A stretch of DNA of 64,000 bases from DAOUJI01 sp965237875. Its GTDB lineage: Bacteria > Chloroflexota > Dehalococcoidia > Lucifugimonadales > JAGWBF01. Numbering within the stretch: position 1 is the first letter of the stretch; each line of letters begins with the position of its first letter. Shown in pieces: positions 41,212 through 49,357 of the stretch. Position numbers and translations under genes: made by a program. The DNA lies in contig CBDEGP010000002.1 of NCBI GenBank assembly GCA_965237875.1, positions 1,674,001 through 1,738,000 of the forward strand. Reading direction: 5' to 3'. The notes under the pieces were generated by a model, which was given only the letters and a program-made list of their open reading frames with translations, did not search any database and had not been told where the DNA came from.

Positions 41212-42042
41212 GTGGTGATCATAGGAGCCATCACCAACTCATGGAGGGAGCACATTCCGCATACGGACATAGCCCGGATGGTGGAGAGGGTGCGGAACCG
41301 CGGCGCATCCCACATTGAGCTACGGCAAACGTTTCTTGGGCAGTACGAGCAGGGCAGCGGAGACGACTGGCGCCCCGACATCGGCGGGCTGGAGCGGCTC
41401 TCGCGCACCTTTCCCACCATGTCCTTCAATCTGGCCGCGTCCTACCCCTGCCTAACTCGGGAGCAGGACCCCAACGAACCGGTGTTTCAAGCCTGCCTGG
41501 AGACGGCGAAACGAGTCAATCCCGTCACGCCCCGCCTGCGTCTGGTGGACACCAACCGGTCCGAGGGATTCTGGGAGCAGCCGGAGGACATACCGGAGAC
41601 GGCCCTTGGAGTGGCCGTTCTGGTCAGAGAGGCCGCCAGCCAGGGCGTGAAGCTGTTCCTGGAAAACGGCCCCCAGCCCATCCGCTCCATGGTCTTATTG
41701 GTCCAAGAGGTCAGAAAAACCCTCAGCCCGGAGGAGGCGTCCTACTGTGGCCTGTGCCTGGACCCAATCAACAGCAGGCGGACCGACCCCGACAGCGATG
41801 CCATAGCGGAGTTGGACGCAGCGCCCAATGACTGCATCTTCATGGTGCACTTCAAGCAGACCCGCGGCGGAGAGGCCCATCCCTCTGTTGACGACGGAGA
41901 CCTGGACTATCCCAGGCTTCTCAAGGTCCTGGAGGAGAAGGAATACCGCGGGCTGGCCGTCCTCGAGATACCGCCCGAGGAAGGGGTCTTTGACAACTTC
42001 CGAGACAGCGTGGAGTATCTCAACGCCGCGACTGGGGCCTGA
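41212..42042 (+). CDS. Xylose isomerase-like TIM-barrel (sugar epimerase) protein
   Basis: This 276-aa protein has the sugar-phosphate isomerase/epimerase fold. Features include HIELRQTFLG, FNLAASYPCLT, RLRLVDTNRSEGFWEQ, LFLENGPQPIRS, YCGLCLDPINSR, DCIFMVHFKQTRGG and the terminal GLAVLEIPPEEGVFDNFRDS. The metal-binding histidine and acidic residues of these enzymes fall in those strands. The start is one of two adjacent GTG codons (41212 or 41215), preceded by GAAGGGGG. It is the last gene of the coupled amidohydrolase-thpR unit. The substrate is unknown. Confidence 0.82.
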   Translation: MVIIGAITNSWREHIPHTDIARMVERVRNRGASHIELRQTFLGQYEQGSGDDWRPDIGGLERLSRTFPTMSFNLAASYPCLTREQDPNEPVFQACLETAKRVNPVTPRLRLVDTNRSEGFWEQPEDIPETALGVAVLVREAASQGVKLFLENGPQPIRSMVLLVQEVRKTLSPEEASYCGLCLDPINSRRTDPDSDAIAELDAAPNDCIFMVHFKQTRGGEAHPSVDDGDLDYPRLLKVLEEKEYRGLAVLEIPPEEGVFDNFRDSVEYLNAATGA

Positions 42043-42087
42043 CGGCCCTGCTCACGGTCAAGCGCCGGTCTCGTCGTGAGAGAGGCT

Positions 42088-43203
42088 TCAACTTCCGGTG
42101 AAACGGGCGGGGTCGAACGGAGCGACGGGGAGCGCCGTGGCGCCATCTGAGAGCAGGTCTGCGGCGGCAGCGCCCATAGAAGCGCCAAGCAGTATCCCCT
42201 TGCGCCCGGCTCCGGCGGCCAAGACCACGTTGTCCCACCCCGGGGCCCGTCCTATGATGGGATTTCCGTCTTCGGACCGGGGTCTGAAGCAGGCCGTCTG
42301 AAGGCGGACCTTTGCAGACGCCAGGCTGGGCATCATCTTTATGGCGCCCTTGAAGATGCCGTCGCGGGCCTCGGTTGTCGGCTCGTCGAAGAAGCCCACG
42401 TCCTCCTCCGTCGTGCCAATCCACACCAGGCCGTCCCACTTGGCGGAAATGTAGCCGCCGCCGCTTCCGTATATCGTGCGGGCGGGGCCTTTCTCGGCCT
42501 CCAGCCTCAGTATCTGGCCCTTTAGAGGCGTCACCGGAATTGTGACGCCCAGCCACTCGGCGGCGGCGTTCATCCAAGGTCCCATAGCAAACACAACGGA
42601 GCCGCACTCCAACCGGCCGTCTTCCAGAAGGACCGACTCGACCCGCCCGGCGGCAGCTTGGATTCCGACCACGCGGCCCTGCCGGATTTCCACTCCAAGC
42701 TTCTCTGCGGCGGCGGCAATTCCCAGGGTGTATTGACAGGAGTCCACCAGCCACCCTCCGTCCACGTGCAAGCCCCTGACCACGTTGGAAGACAGGTCCG
42801 GCTCTAGGGACAGAATTTCCGAAGAGTCGAGCCAGACGGCCTCGAAGCCCTCGAGACGTTCCGCCAACCCGTACAGCCAGTCGAATTCCGACGTCTCCTG
42901 TTCGTTCATCGCCACCCACATGCAAGTCGTGGGGGTGAGATGGTTCTTTATTCCGGTGTCCGACTCCAACTCTCTTGCCAGATCGACAGTCCGGCGGAGG
43001 CTCTCGACGGCCAAGGGTTCCATAGAGGTTGGGATGCCGTGGCCGTTCAGGGGGTTGAGGATTCCGGCGGCGTACCCGGAGGCGCAAGCAGCCACCGAAT
43101 CGGCTTCGATGACGGTGACCTTGGCGCCCTTGCGGGCCAAGTAGTAGGCGGCGGCGCAGCCCGCTATTCCTCCGCCTACAATAACTGTGTCGTTGCCGGC
43201 CAT
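42088..43203 (-). CDS. FAD-dependent amine/glycine oxidase (ThiO-like)
   Basis: This 371-aa flavoenzyme has a complete Rossmann fold at the start: DTVIVGGGIAGCAAAYYLARKGAKVTVIEAD. It continues with GILNPLNGHG, VVRGLHVDGGWLVDSCQYTLGIAAAAEKLGVEIRQGRVVGI and VVFAMGPWMNAAAEWLGVTIPVTPLKGQIL. The C-terminal ARTIYGSGGGYISAKWDG, RPRSEDGNPIIGRAPGWDNVVLAAGAGRKGILLG is typical of glycine oxidase ThiO and related D-amino-acid oxidases. I chose the ATG at 43203; the frame is open far upstream, but that part is a shadow of the glycerophosphodiesterase gene. No thiamine genes neighbour it. Confidence 0.87.
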   Translation of the reverse strand: MAGNDTVIVGGGIAGCAAAYYLARKGAKVTVIEADSVAACASGYAAGILNPLNGHGIPTSMEPLAVESLRRTVDLARELESDTGIKNHLTPTTCMWVAMNEQETSEFDWLYGLAERLEGFEAVWLDSSEILSLEPDLSSNVVRGLHVDGGWLVDSCQYTLGIAAAAEKLGVEIRQGRVVGIQAAAGRVESVLLEDGRLECGSVVFAMGPWMNAAAEWLGVTIPVTPLKGQILRLEAEKGPARTIYGSGGGYISAKWDGLVWIGTTEEDVGFFDEPTTEARDGIFKGAIKMMPSLASAKVRLQTACFRPRSEDGNPIIGRAPGWDNVVLAAGAGRKGILLGASMGAAAADLLSDGATALPVAPFDPARFTGS

Positions 43204-43279
43204 AAGTCTCAACGCTAATGTTAGCCCATCCGGGGCCAAACTTAAATGGGTCAAGCGGCATTGCCGTTGCCACTGGCGC

Positions 43280-44089
43280 ATGGGATACTTGAAACTGATG
43301 CCGCCTAACGGATGGAAAATCGGTCCGGGGACCCTGGAGCGCCCTCTGGTTATTGCCCATCGAGGAGGAGCGGGGACCGCTCCCGAAAACACCATGGCCG
43401 CATTCAAGCAGGCCCTGGACCTCGGATGCGACGGCGTCGAGCTGGACGTGCGATTGACCCGCGATAAAGAGGCTGCCGTGGTCCACGACCGCCGCCTGGA
43501 ACGCACCACCGACGGCTCCGGGTTTGTGGGCAGCCGCACCATGGGCCAACTGAGAGAACTCGACGCCGGTTCCTGGTTCAGTCCCGAATACGCCGGAGAA
43601 AGGGTGTCTTCTCTGGACGACGTGTTCAGAGAGCTGCCGGACGACTTTCTCATCTACGTGGAGATAAAGGCATGGGGGCCTTCCGCGTGGCCGTTGACGA
43701 GGCGCGTGACGGAGCTGGTCAGAAGTCATCGCCGCTGGGAGACTGCCCTGGCTGCCAGCTTCAATCCCGCGGTCCTGCTCTTCCTGAGGATGCTGGACCC
43801 GCAGATAGTGCGGGGCTGCATCTACTCCGCCAGGCAACCCCTTCCCCTGCGCCGGCGGTGGATGAGCCCCCTGGTCGCCCCCCACTGGTACGCGCCTGCC
43901 CAGGGCTCCATCGACGGCCGGACAGTGCGGCGGCATCAGAGGGGCGGGCAGGCCGTCGCCGTTTGGGACCTGGAGTCGGAGAAGAGCGCGGAAGAGATGG
44001 CGCAATGGGGCGTCGATGCCGTGGTGACCGACTATCCCCGCCTGTTTACTGAGCGGATGCGCCGCCTGCAAGAGAACGCCGTCCGTTAG
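43280..44089 (+). CDS. Glycerophosphodiester phosphodiesterase
   Basis: This protein (about 270 aa from the chosen ATG) is a GDPD-family phosphodiesterase that releases glycerol 3-phosphate from deacylated phospholipids. The HRG motif is VIAHRGGAGTAPENTMAAF, followed by the metal site ELDVRLTRDKEAAVVHD and RTTDGSGFV. Later blocks are LIYVEIKAWG, ALAASFNPAVL and WDLESEKSAEEMAQWGVDAVVTDYP. I saw no signal peptide. The start is uncertain: the frame is open to 43187, and ATGs at 43280 and 43298 lack a good ribosome site. It is divergent from the oxidase gene. Confidence 0.88.
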   Translation: MGYLKLMPPNGWKIGPGTLERPLVIAHRGGAGTAPENTMAAFKQALDLGCDGVELDVRLTRDKEAAVVHDRRLERTTDGSGFVGSRTMGQLRELDAGSWFSPEYAGERVSSLDDVFRELPDDFLIYVEIKAWGPSAWPLTRRVTELVRSHRRWETALAASFNPAVLLFLRMLDPQIVRGCIYSARQPLPLRRRWMSPLVAPHWYAPAQGSIDGRTVRRHQRGGQAVAVWDLESEKSAEEMAQWGVDAVVTDYPRLFTERMRRLQENAVR

Positions 44090-44120
44090 ACAACAAGACA
44101 CCAATGAGGAGGCCAGAGCA

Positions 44121-44390
44121 ATGATACTGTACTGGAGGGAGCGCAGAAAAGGTCAACAGCTGATGCTGGCTGAGGACGACGGGGGCGAGCTGGAGGTGGG
44201 CGCAGTGCGGGAGACCCCGCGGGGATTCGATGCGCTGGCCAAGACCAACACCTACGATCCAGGGCGCGCTCAGAAGGACTTTGCCAGCATTGAGGAGGCA
44301 AAGGCTTTCGTGGAGTCCTTCAGGCCGTGGCTGATATTCGGCGGACACCAAGGCATGGACGTGGAGACCGACGTGCGTCCGGCGGACTAG
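44121..44390 (+). CDS. Hypothetical protein, 89 aa
   Basis: I do not recognise this small soluble protein. It reads LYWRERRKGQQLMLAEDDGGELEVGAVRETPRGFDALAKTNTYD, then SIEEAKAFVESFRPWLIFGG, and an acidic end. GGAGG lies upstream of the ATG with suitable spacing. The beta-rich start with a short helix (IEEAKAFVESF) suggests a small domain of the type that follows larger enzymes. It follows the glycerophosphodiesterase gene by 31 bases on the same strand. Confidence 0.6.
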   Translation: MILYWRERRKGQQLMLAEDDGGELEVGAVRETPRGFDALAKTNTYDPGRAQKDFASIEEAKAFVESFRPWLIFGGHQGMDVETDVRPAD

Positions 44391-44392
44391 CC

Positions 44393-44749
44393 TCAGCGCA
44401 GGATGCGGTTGACCAGGAGTTCAATTATCCCGAAAAGCAGCGCTCCGGCAGTGATGATCAAGAGTATGATCAGAGTCGTCGAGATGGGCCTGTTCGTGCT
44501 CTCTTGGCGTTCCAGCGCCTCAGCCGAGGGCAGGTCCAGGACGTCGCAGGCGCGAATCACGTCCTCCTCGGCAACGTAGACGGCGTGGGGCACGTTGAAA
44601 ATGCCGACGCCCAGCCCCGGCCCGGCGCCCAACGAACGCACGGCGCAGGAGATGTCTTCTTCCCTCAGACGGGTAGCGGCCAACCGGGCCTCGGGTTCGT
44701 TGTTGAACACCGTCAGCTTGATTTGTCTTCGGCGTCTAGAATCGTCCAT
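44393..44749 (-). CDS. DUF2007-like signal-transducing protein with membrane anchor
   Basis: This 118-aa protein opens with a DUF2007-like domain: IKLTVFNNEPEARLAATRLREEDISCAVRSLG, then HAVYVAEEDVIRACDVLDL. That pattern, a strand, a helix with EAxxAxxxLxxxGI and a second strand, is the usual PII-like fold. A single C-terminal hydrophobic segment (STTLIILLIITAGALLFGIIELLV) anchors it in the membrane. The function of the family is not established. It converges with the small gene at 44121. Confidence 0.75.
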   Translation of the reverse strand: MDDSRRRRQIKLTVFNNEPEARLAATRLREEDISCAVRSLGAGPGLGVGIFNVPHAVYVAEEDVIRACDVLDLPSAEALERQESTNRPISTTLIILLIITAGALLFGIIELLVNRILR

Positions 44750-44951
44750 CAGGTTGATGTGTTCATACGGGGTGGGCGGCAGGATTATAACGTCGCAGGC
44801 TCCACCGCGCCAGGCCCCTTAGATTCCCCGCTGCGCTCGCAGTGACAGGTTTGGGCGGCTCGGAGTGACGTGAAGGGGGCGCTTAACCGCATACATCACT
44901 ATTGGTAAGATGCGATTGCCCAGCACGCCTGCAAATTTCGCGCCGCCGTGC

Positions 44952-44957
44952 TACAAT
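44952..44957 (+). promoter_or_regulatory. -10 box giving a leaderless start for the PH-like gene
   Basis: TGC-TACAAT (hexamer 44952-44957) ends six bases before the ATG at 44964, so the predicted transcription start coincides with the A of the start codon. No ribosome site is visible between them. Confidence 0.55.
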
Positions 44958-44963
44958 GTTCCC

Positions 44964-45437
44964 ATGCAGCAGTCTGCTCCCTTACACGTAGACAGGCATA
45001 AGGCGTCCTTCAACTTTACGCTTATCCTGTCCGTAGGTGTCATCGTGGTTGGGGTCCTCAGCGGCCCCGAAATGATCCTCATCGTAATGGGGATTGCGTT
45101 CGGGGCGTTCGCCTGGTTTACGACGCCGACCCAATACATCATCTTCGACGACCGGCTGCAAATCGTTTACGGCCGGCCTCGCACGAGGGACCTGTTCTTT
45201 CAGGCTGTCGCAGGTGCAGAGGCCCTCAGCTTGCCCTTCGGCGTAAGGCTGATGGTCATGACGGACGCGGGCCGCCGCCACTTCATTCAGCCGCGAGACC
45301 CCGAAAAATTCATGGGGGAGCTTCAGGACGCGTTGAGCAGGTTCAGGGCCAGGTACGGATACCCTTCCCAACCCGAGCCTCAGCCTGAACCCCCGCCTCC
45401 CGTAGACCCGGAGCCGCCTGACCCGTCAGGCGACTAG
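44964..45437 (+). CDS. Small membrane protein with PH-like domain and Pro-rich tail
   Basis: This 157-aa protein has two closely spaced hydrophobic segments (FNFTLILSVGVIVVGVLSG and LIVMGIAFGAFAWF), followed by a compact beta domain (QYIIFDDRLQIVYGRPRTRDLFFQAVAGAEALSL...VMTDAGRRHFIQPRDPEKFMGELQDAL) resembling bacterial PH-type domains, and a Pro/Glu/Asp-rich tail. I chose the ATG at 44964 because an extended -10 ends six bases earlier, which rules out the upstream in-frame ATG at 44910. Function unknown. Confidence 0.65.
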   Translation: MQQSAPLHVDRHKASFNFTLILSVGVIVVGVLSGPEMILIVMGIAFGAFAWFTTPTQYIIFDDRLQIVYGRPRTRDLFFQAVAGAEALSLPFGVRLMVMTDAGRRHFIQPRDPEKFMGELQDALSRFRARYGYPSQPEPQPEPPPPVDPEPPDPSGD

Positions 45438-45489
45438 CCCTCACACGTCCGCCAAACTTCTTAGGCCGTTTTTCTTACTGCGCCTGGCA

Positions 45490-45864
45490 TCAAGTCCGCC
45501 TTACCACGTAGGTCCCCGCCATCTTGTCGAACCAACTCTGCTTATTCTCGTCGAATACGCAGAAGAAATGGCCCAGCAGCAGAGGCGCCAGGGGGAAAGC
45601 GACCACTTTTCCCATAATCTCCCGGATCGCCGCCCGGGCCATCCCCATGTTCCCGCCGTCCGTGCTGACCGCCGCGATCCTGAACACCATCTTGCCGGGG
45701 GTCTGGCCTCTCCAACCCGTAAAGAGAGTGAAGTAGGCCATGTGGACCACCCACGCAATGCCAACGGCGACATCACGACCAAGGAAAAAGACAAGCAGAG
45801 AGTCCACAGCCCCGAGAATCAGCAGGTCCGTGACCAGGGCAAAGAGCCGTATCAAGAAACCCAT
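45490..45864 (-). CDS. RDD-family membrane protein
   Basis: This 124-aa protein matches the RDD family, with hydrophobic segments MGFLIRLFALVTDLLILGAVDSLLVFFLG and VAVGIAWVVHMAYFTLF, then the motif GWRGQTPGKMVFRI and a final segment in VVAFPLAPLLLGHFFCVFDENKQSWFDKMAGTYVV. Family members are small polytopic proteins, some of which carry Na+(Li+)/H+ exchange activity, but function is mostly unknown. The ATG at 45864 lies close to its ribosome-like CGGAG, so a slightly different start is possible. It is alone between long intergenic stretches. Confidence 0.85.
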   Translation of the reverse strand: MGFLIRLFALVTDLLILGAVDSLLVFFLGRDVAVGIAWVVHMAYFTLFTGWRGQTPGKMVFRIAAVSTDGGNMGMARAAIREIMGKVVAFPLAPLLLGHFFCVFDENKQSWFDKMAGTYVVRRT

Positions 45865-46223
45865 CGGCTCCGAGGCGAATTGGGCGCCGGTTTCTGTGGG
45901 GGATGCGTCCAGATGCTTCCTCGTCTAGGACTGCAACGATTGGGCGGTACGGGGCAGAAGTTTACAGGCGTATGTGAGGGTTACGCAACAACTGCGGCCT
46001 CCACCGGAATCACGGGGTTGGGGCATCCTTCAACTCCACTCCTTTCCGCTCAGGACGATGCTTCGACAAGCTCAGCATGAACGGCGGGTGGGACTCTGGG
46101 AGAGGGGAAGTGCCCCCTACGCATCCCCATCACAGAAATCCCATAATCCCACAAATCCCAGTCCGACAGTGGACTCCGGCCTCGTCGGAATATCTGAGGA
46201 GTAGGGGATGACATCAGACTGGG
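45865..46223. other. Intergenic region with REP-like fragment
   Basis: No gene is apparent. TTCGACAAGCTCAGCATGAA (46062-46081) is a fragment of the dispersed palindrome family. The rest is low-complexity GC-rich sequence with no strong promoter or hairpin that I can support. Confidence 0.55.
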
Positions 46224-47009
46224 CTAGAAGGGGTAGGGGCGGGGTCCCATCCCGGGGTAGGCGCGTATCTCCAGGATTTGACGCACTCTGGCGCCCAGGG
46301 CTTCCATTTCCTCAGGAAAGACCAACTCTTCCAGGTCGGGTGCCCGTCCCGTACGGTCGTCCAACGCCCGCAGGAAGTTCTCCAGGTCACCCAGAAGCTC
46401 CTCGGGGATGGGCTGCCATCCGAAGTCCCAGATTACGGTGCGCAGCTTTGGGTCCCAGTGAAAAGTGAGGCCGTGGTCGATCCCCCACACCTTTCCCGCC
46501 GAGTCCAGGATGCAGTGGGAGGCCTTACGGTCGGCGTTGTTGGCCACCAGATCGTACAGGGCGATCATCCGCAGGTTTTCGGGCGACTTCTCCCGGATAT
46601 AGTAGTAATTGGCCCTGGGGTGGTGGTCGATGCAAAGTTGAAGGGAGCCGACTCCGTAGGGCCCGTCCCTGACCAGGGTCAACGGGATGAAGTCCCATCC
46701 CAGGATTCTGCTCAACACATAGGCGGCGTACTCCCTCTTGTAAAGGGTGCCGCTGGGGAAGTCCCACAGGGGGGCCTCGCCGTCCCTGGGCTTGTAGATG
46801 GCTCTGCACGTCCTGTCCCCGTCGGAGACGTTCACCAGGAAGGTGTAGTTGGAACCCATGGGCGTCAGTTGGGGCTGGGACACCTCGCCGTTGAGGAGGA
46901 GTCGGTAGGTCTCATCGTCCGAGCTCATGGGGTCAAGGTTCATGGGCATGGGAACTTTGACGACGCCGACCGTCGGCCCGGACCTAACCTCGTATTGGGG
47001 CGTGTCCAT
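46224..47009 (-). CDS. SCO1664-family kinase-like protein
   Basis: This protein of about 261 aa matches the SCO1664 family, which has a PI3/PI4-kinase-like fold. It has GSNYTFLVNVSDGDRTCRAIYKPRDGEAPLWDFPSGTLYKREYAAYVLSRILGWDFIPLT, then GPYGVGSLQLCIDHHP, NNADRKASHCILD and GIDHGLTFHWDPKLR. The catalytic loop-like DHGLTFH is intact. I chose the ATG at 47009 (MDTPQYEVRSG), which overlaps the upstream DUF3090 gene by 26 bases. The two families occur together in Actinobacteria and Chloroflexi, hinting at a shared but unknown role. Confidence 0.83.
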   Translation of the reverse strand: MDTPQYEVRSGPTVGVVKVPMPMNLDPMSSDDETYRLLLNGEVSQPQLTPMGSNYTFLVNVSDGDRTCRAIYKPRDGEAPLWDFPSGTLYKREYAAYVLSRILGWDFIPLTLVRDGPYGVGSLQLCIDHHPRANYYYIREKSPENLRMIALYDLVANNADRKASHCILDSAGKVWGIDHGLTFHWDPKLRTVIWDFGWQPIPEELLGDLENFLRALDDRTGRAPDLEELVFPEEMEALGARVRQILEIRAYPGMGPRPYPF

Positions 47010-47511
47010 TGGCCCGCGGGCACATGTGTCCCTCCGGGTCGATGGGTTGGCCGCATAAGAAACATTCGGGCCTGCCCGCTGCGCAGACCTCAAGGGCTTC
47101 TTTGGACAGTTCCCTGCCTTGGTCCAAGGTGATCCAGAAGCTCAGAGTGGCCGTTTCCGACTCCTCATCCTCCACGTCGTAGGCCACCAACAAGAAGCAG
47201 TCGCTCTCCCGGTCGTGGCCAAGGGCCAGCTTTCCCACTTTGAACTCGACGGCGGCCGAGCCTCGCGACCAGGGCGGTTCCGGGGGCGGGCCGGAGCCCT
47301 CGGGGGATGCTTGAGACTCCGCCACTTCCTGGATGTAGGTCGCCAACTGGTAGAGTTGCTGCTTCTCAAGCCACATGGAGGCCGACGCAACGTTGGGGAC
47401 GGAGCCTGACTCCATCCTCAGGCGGAACGTTCGCTTGCCCGGTTCTCCGAAAGACTCCGCAATGATGCTCGATAGGGCGCCGAACTGGTATTTTGCCGGG
47501 TTGTCGTCCAT
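46984..47511 (-). CDS. DUF3090-family protein
   Basis: This 175-aa protein is a DUF3090 (SCO1665-like) member: YQFGALSSIIAESFGEPGKRTFRLRMESGSVPNVASASMWLEKQQLYQLATYIQEV. It continues with VEFKVGKLALGHDRESDCFLLVAYDV, and the C-terminal CFLCGQPIDPEGHMCP, which carries a four-ligand Cys/His pattern (CxxC...HxC) that could bind zinc. It overlaps the SCO1664-like gene, so they are translated together. No biochemical function is known to me. Confidence 0.85.
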   Translation of the reverse strand: MDDNPAKYQFGALSSIIAESFGEPGKRTFRLRMESGSVPNVASASMWLEKQQLYQLATYIQEVAESQASPEGSGPPPEPPWSRGSAAVEFKVGKLALGHDRESDCFLLVAYDVEDEESETATLSFWITLDQGRELSKEALEVCAAGRPECFLCGQPIDPEGHMCPRANGHAPIRG

Positions 47512-47544
47512 GTCTTCTCGCGGTGCAGTTGCTTGCAGTTGGCC

Positions 47545-49194
47545 TTATCCAAAGGGTCGGCGATGGGAAAAGGCGGTCTCCTCAGAAGTGATGATTTCCA
47601 AAAGGGCGGCCTTGCCTTCCAGATTGGCCTCTCGGGCCCTGAGTATGGCGGGGCCCACCTCAGCAGGGTCGGTGACTCTCTCGGCGTAACCTCCCATGGC
47701 TCGGCCCATGTCCGCATAGGCGCCGCCCACGTTGCGGGTGCCGTAAAGCTCATGGGAAACGGCCATCTGGTTGACTTCGATGGCCATGGACGAGTTGTTG
47801 GAAACTATGGTGGTGATGGGCAGATTGCATCTCACGGCGGTCTCGAAGTCCAGCCCCACCATCCCGAAGGCCGCGTCTCCCATCCAGTTGATCGCCATCT
47901 TGTCGGGAGCGGCCATCTTGGCTCCGATGGTCAGACCCAACCCCGTGCCAAGCCCGTGGGACTTGCCCCACCCGAGATAGCTCCTGGGCGCTGTGGCAGT
48001 GTAGAAAGGGACCATCTGGTCTCTTGGGCTGCCTGAGTCGTGGGTCACTATGGCAGAGGCCGGGTCGAGGTTCTGCATCAGTTCCCAGATGACCCTGTAA
48101 GGAGTTATGGGGACCTCGTCGGAAGTGAGCTTGGGCATCCACTGGTCGAGCCACTGGGCGCGGGCCTGCTCGATTTCGCCCGCGACCGACCCGTCCCTCA
48201 CCTTTCCGCCCAACCGGTCTTTGACGGCCTCCAAGAGGCTCTGGGCCACCAGCTTGGCGTCGCCGATTATCGGATGGTCGATGAAATAGTCCTTGTGAAT
48301 GTCCCTAGGGTCGTTGGTGGCCTGAATCATCACCTTGCCCGCCGCCGGAATGGTCATGTTCATGCCGTGGCGGGTAAAGCTGGTCCCGATGCCCATCACC
48401 AGGTCGGCCTTGGCCATGAAGTGGACCACCGGACCTGCGACGGAGGCTGCGCCCGTCCCCAGGGAAAGCGGGTGGTCCTCCGGGAAAGCGCTCTTTCCCT
48501 CAAGGGTCGTCATGACGGGCGCCTGGAGCATTTCCGCCAGGGCAACCAGGTCCTGAGTCGCTCCGGCGTACAATACGCCTTGTCCGGCCACTATGACGGG
48601 CGCCTGCGCCGCCAGCAATGCAACCGCCGCTTGGTCTACGTCCCTGGAGTCAGGGGCCGCGAGGGGCGCTTTTACGGGTCGGTAAGCCTGGACGACGGCC
48701 TCGTCCACCTCTTCACCCGCCACGTCGGCCGGAATTTCCACGAGGACCGGCCCCTTCCGTCCCATCTTCAGAGCCGAAAAGGCGCGCCTCATCACGTCGG
48801 CCACGCTGTCGGCCACGCTGATCGATTCGGAGTACTTGGTCACGGTGTCGTAAGCCTTCATGGAGGAGAAGTAGGGGAACACTCCCTGCCTGTTTCTGGG
48901 GTGGCCAAGGGGAAGCAGCAAAACCGGGACCGAGTCCGAGAAGGCCGTAGCCACTCCGGCGAATGCGTTCTCCGCCCCTGGGCCGTACTGCATCGCAAAT
49001 GCGCCAACGGGCGCCCCGTTGCTTACTCGGGCGTACCCGTCGGCTATCCCCACGCCGACCCGCTCCTGACGGCACACGACGGGACGAATTCCCGACGCAG
49101 CCGCCGCTTCGATCATCGCGGTGGTGGGATAGCTGGGCAGCCATGCAACCTGCTCAAGCTTGAGGATTTCAGCAATGGCGTCAACCACTCGCAT
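47545..49194 (-). CDS. Thiamine diphosphate-binding enzyme (acetolactate synthase-like)
   Basis: This 549-aa protein is a thiamine diphosphate enzyme of the acetolactate synthase or benzoylformate decarboxylase type. The cofactor-activating glutamate is E44 in RQERVGVGIADGYAR. The pyrophosphate and magnesium motif is GDAAFGMVGLDFETAVRCNLPITTIVSNNSSMAIE, and GKGPVLVEIPADV-like MGRKGPVLVEIPADVAGE is also visible. The product is unclear from sequence; 2-hydroxyacyl lyases and sulfo-acid enzymes share this layout. It is preceded by the ligA region on the other strand and followed by DUF3090 after 33 bases. Confidence 0.85.
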   Translation of the reverse strand: MRVVDAIAEILKLEQVAWLPSYPTTAMIEAAAASGIRPVVCRQERVGVGIADGYARVSNGAPVGAFAMQYGPGAENAFAGVATAFSDSVPVLLLPLGHPRNRQGVFPYFSSMKAYDTVTKYSESISVADSVADVMRRAFSALKMGRKGPVLVEIPADVAGEEVDEAVVQAYRPVKAPLAAPDSRDVDQAAVALLAAQAPVIVAGQGVLYAGATQDLVALAEMLQAPVMTTLEGKSAFPEDHPLSLGTGAASVAGPVVHFMAKADLVMGIGTSFTRHGMNMTIPAAGKVMIQATNDPRDIHKDYFIDHPIIGDAKLVAQSLLEAVKDRLGGKVRDGSVAGEIEQARAQWLDQWMPKLTSDEVPITPYRVIWELMQNLDPASAIVTHDSGSPRDQMVPFYTATAPRSYLGWGKSHGLGTGLGLTIGAKMAAPDKMAINWMGDAAFGMVGLDFETAVRCNLPITTIVSNNSSMAIEVNQMAVSHELYGTRNVGGAYADMGRAMGGYAERVTDPAEVGPAILRAREANLEGKAALLEIITSEETAFSHRRPFG

Positions 49195-49273
49195 TTGCAG
49201 CCCCTTGATGCTCTAAATCCGCCCGATATCCAACATTGTACGGCCTTGAGGGGTCTATCACAAGTTGGGTTGC

Positions 49274-49282
49274 TGGTATACT
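49274..49282 (+). promoter_or_regulatory. Putative extended -10 promoter of ligA
   Basis: TGG-TATACT (hexamer 49277-49282) is a good extended -10 element about 75 bases before the ligA ATG. No clear -35 is present. Confidence 0.4.
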
Positions 49283-49357
49283 TTCTAATGCGAATCGGAC
49301 TAAACGGGATAATGGGGGCGCCGCTCCCCAGGTCCCCGTTTGTAGAGACTATCGGAC

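Noticed and set aside
42020..44104. 694-codon minus-strand open frame
   Set aside because: It runs across the oxidase and phosphodiesterase genes in another frame, is full of Arg and Gly, and has no recognisable domain. The real genes there have complete motifs.
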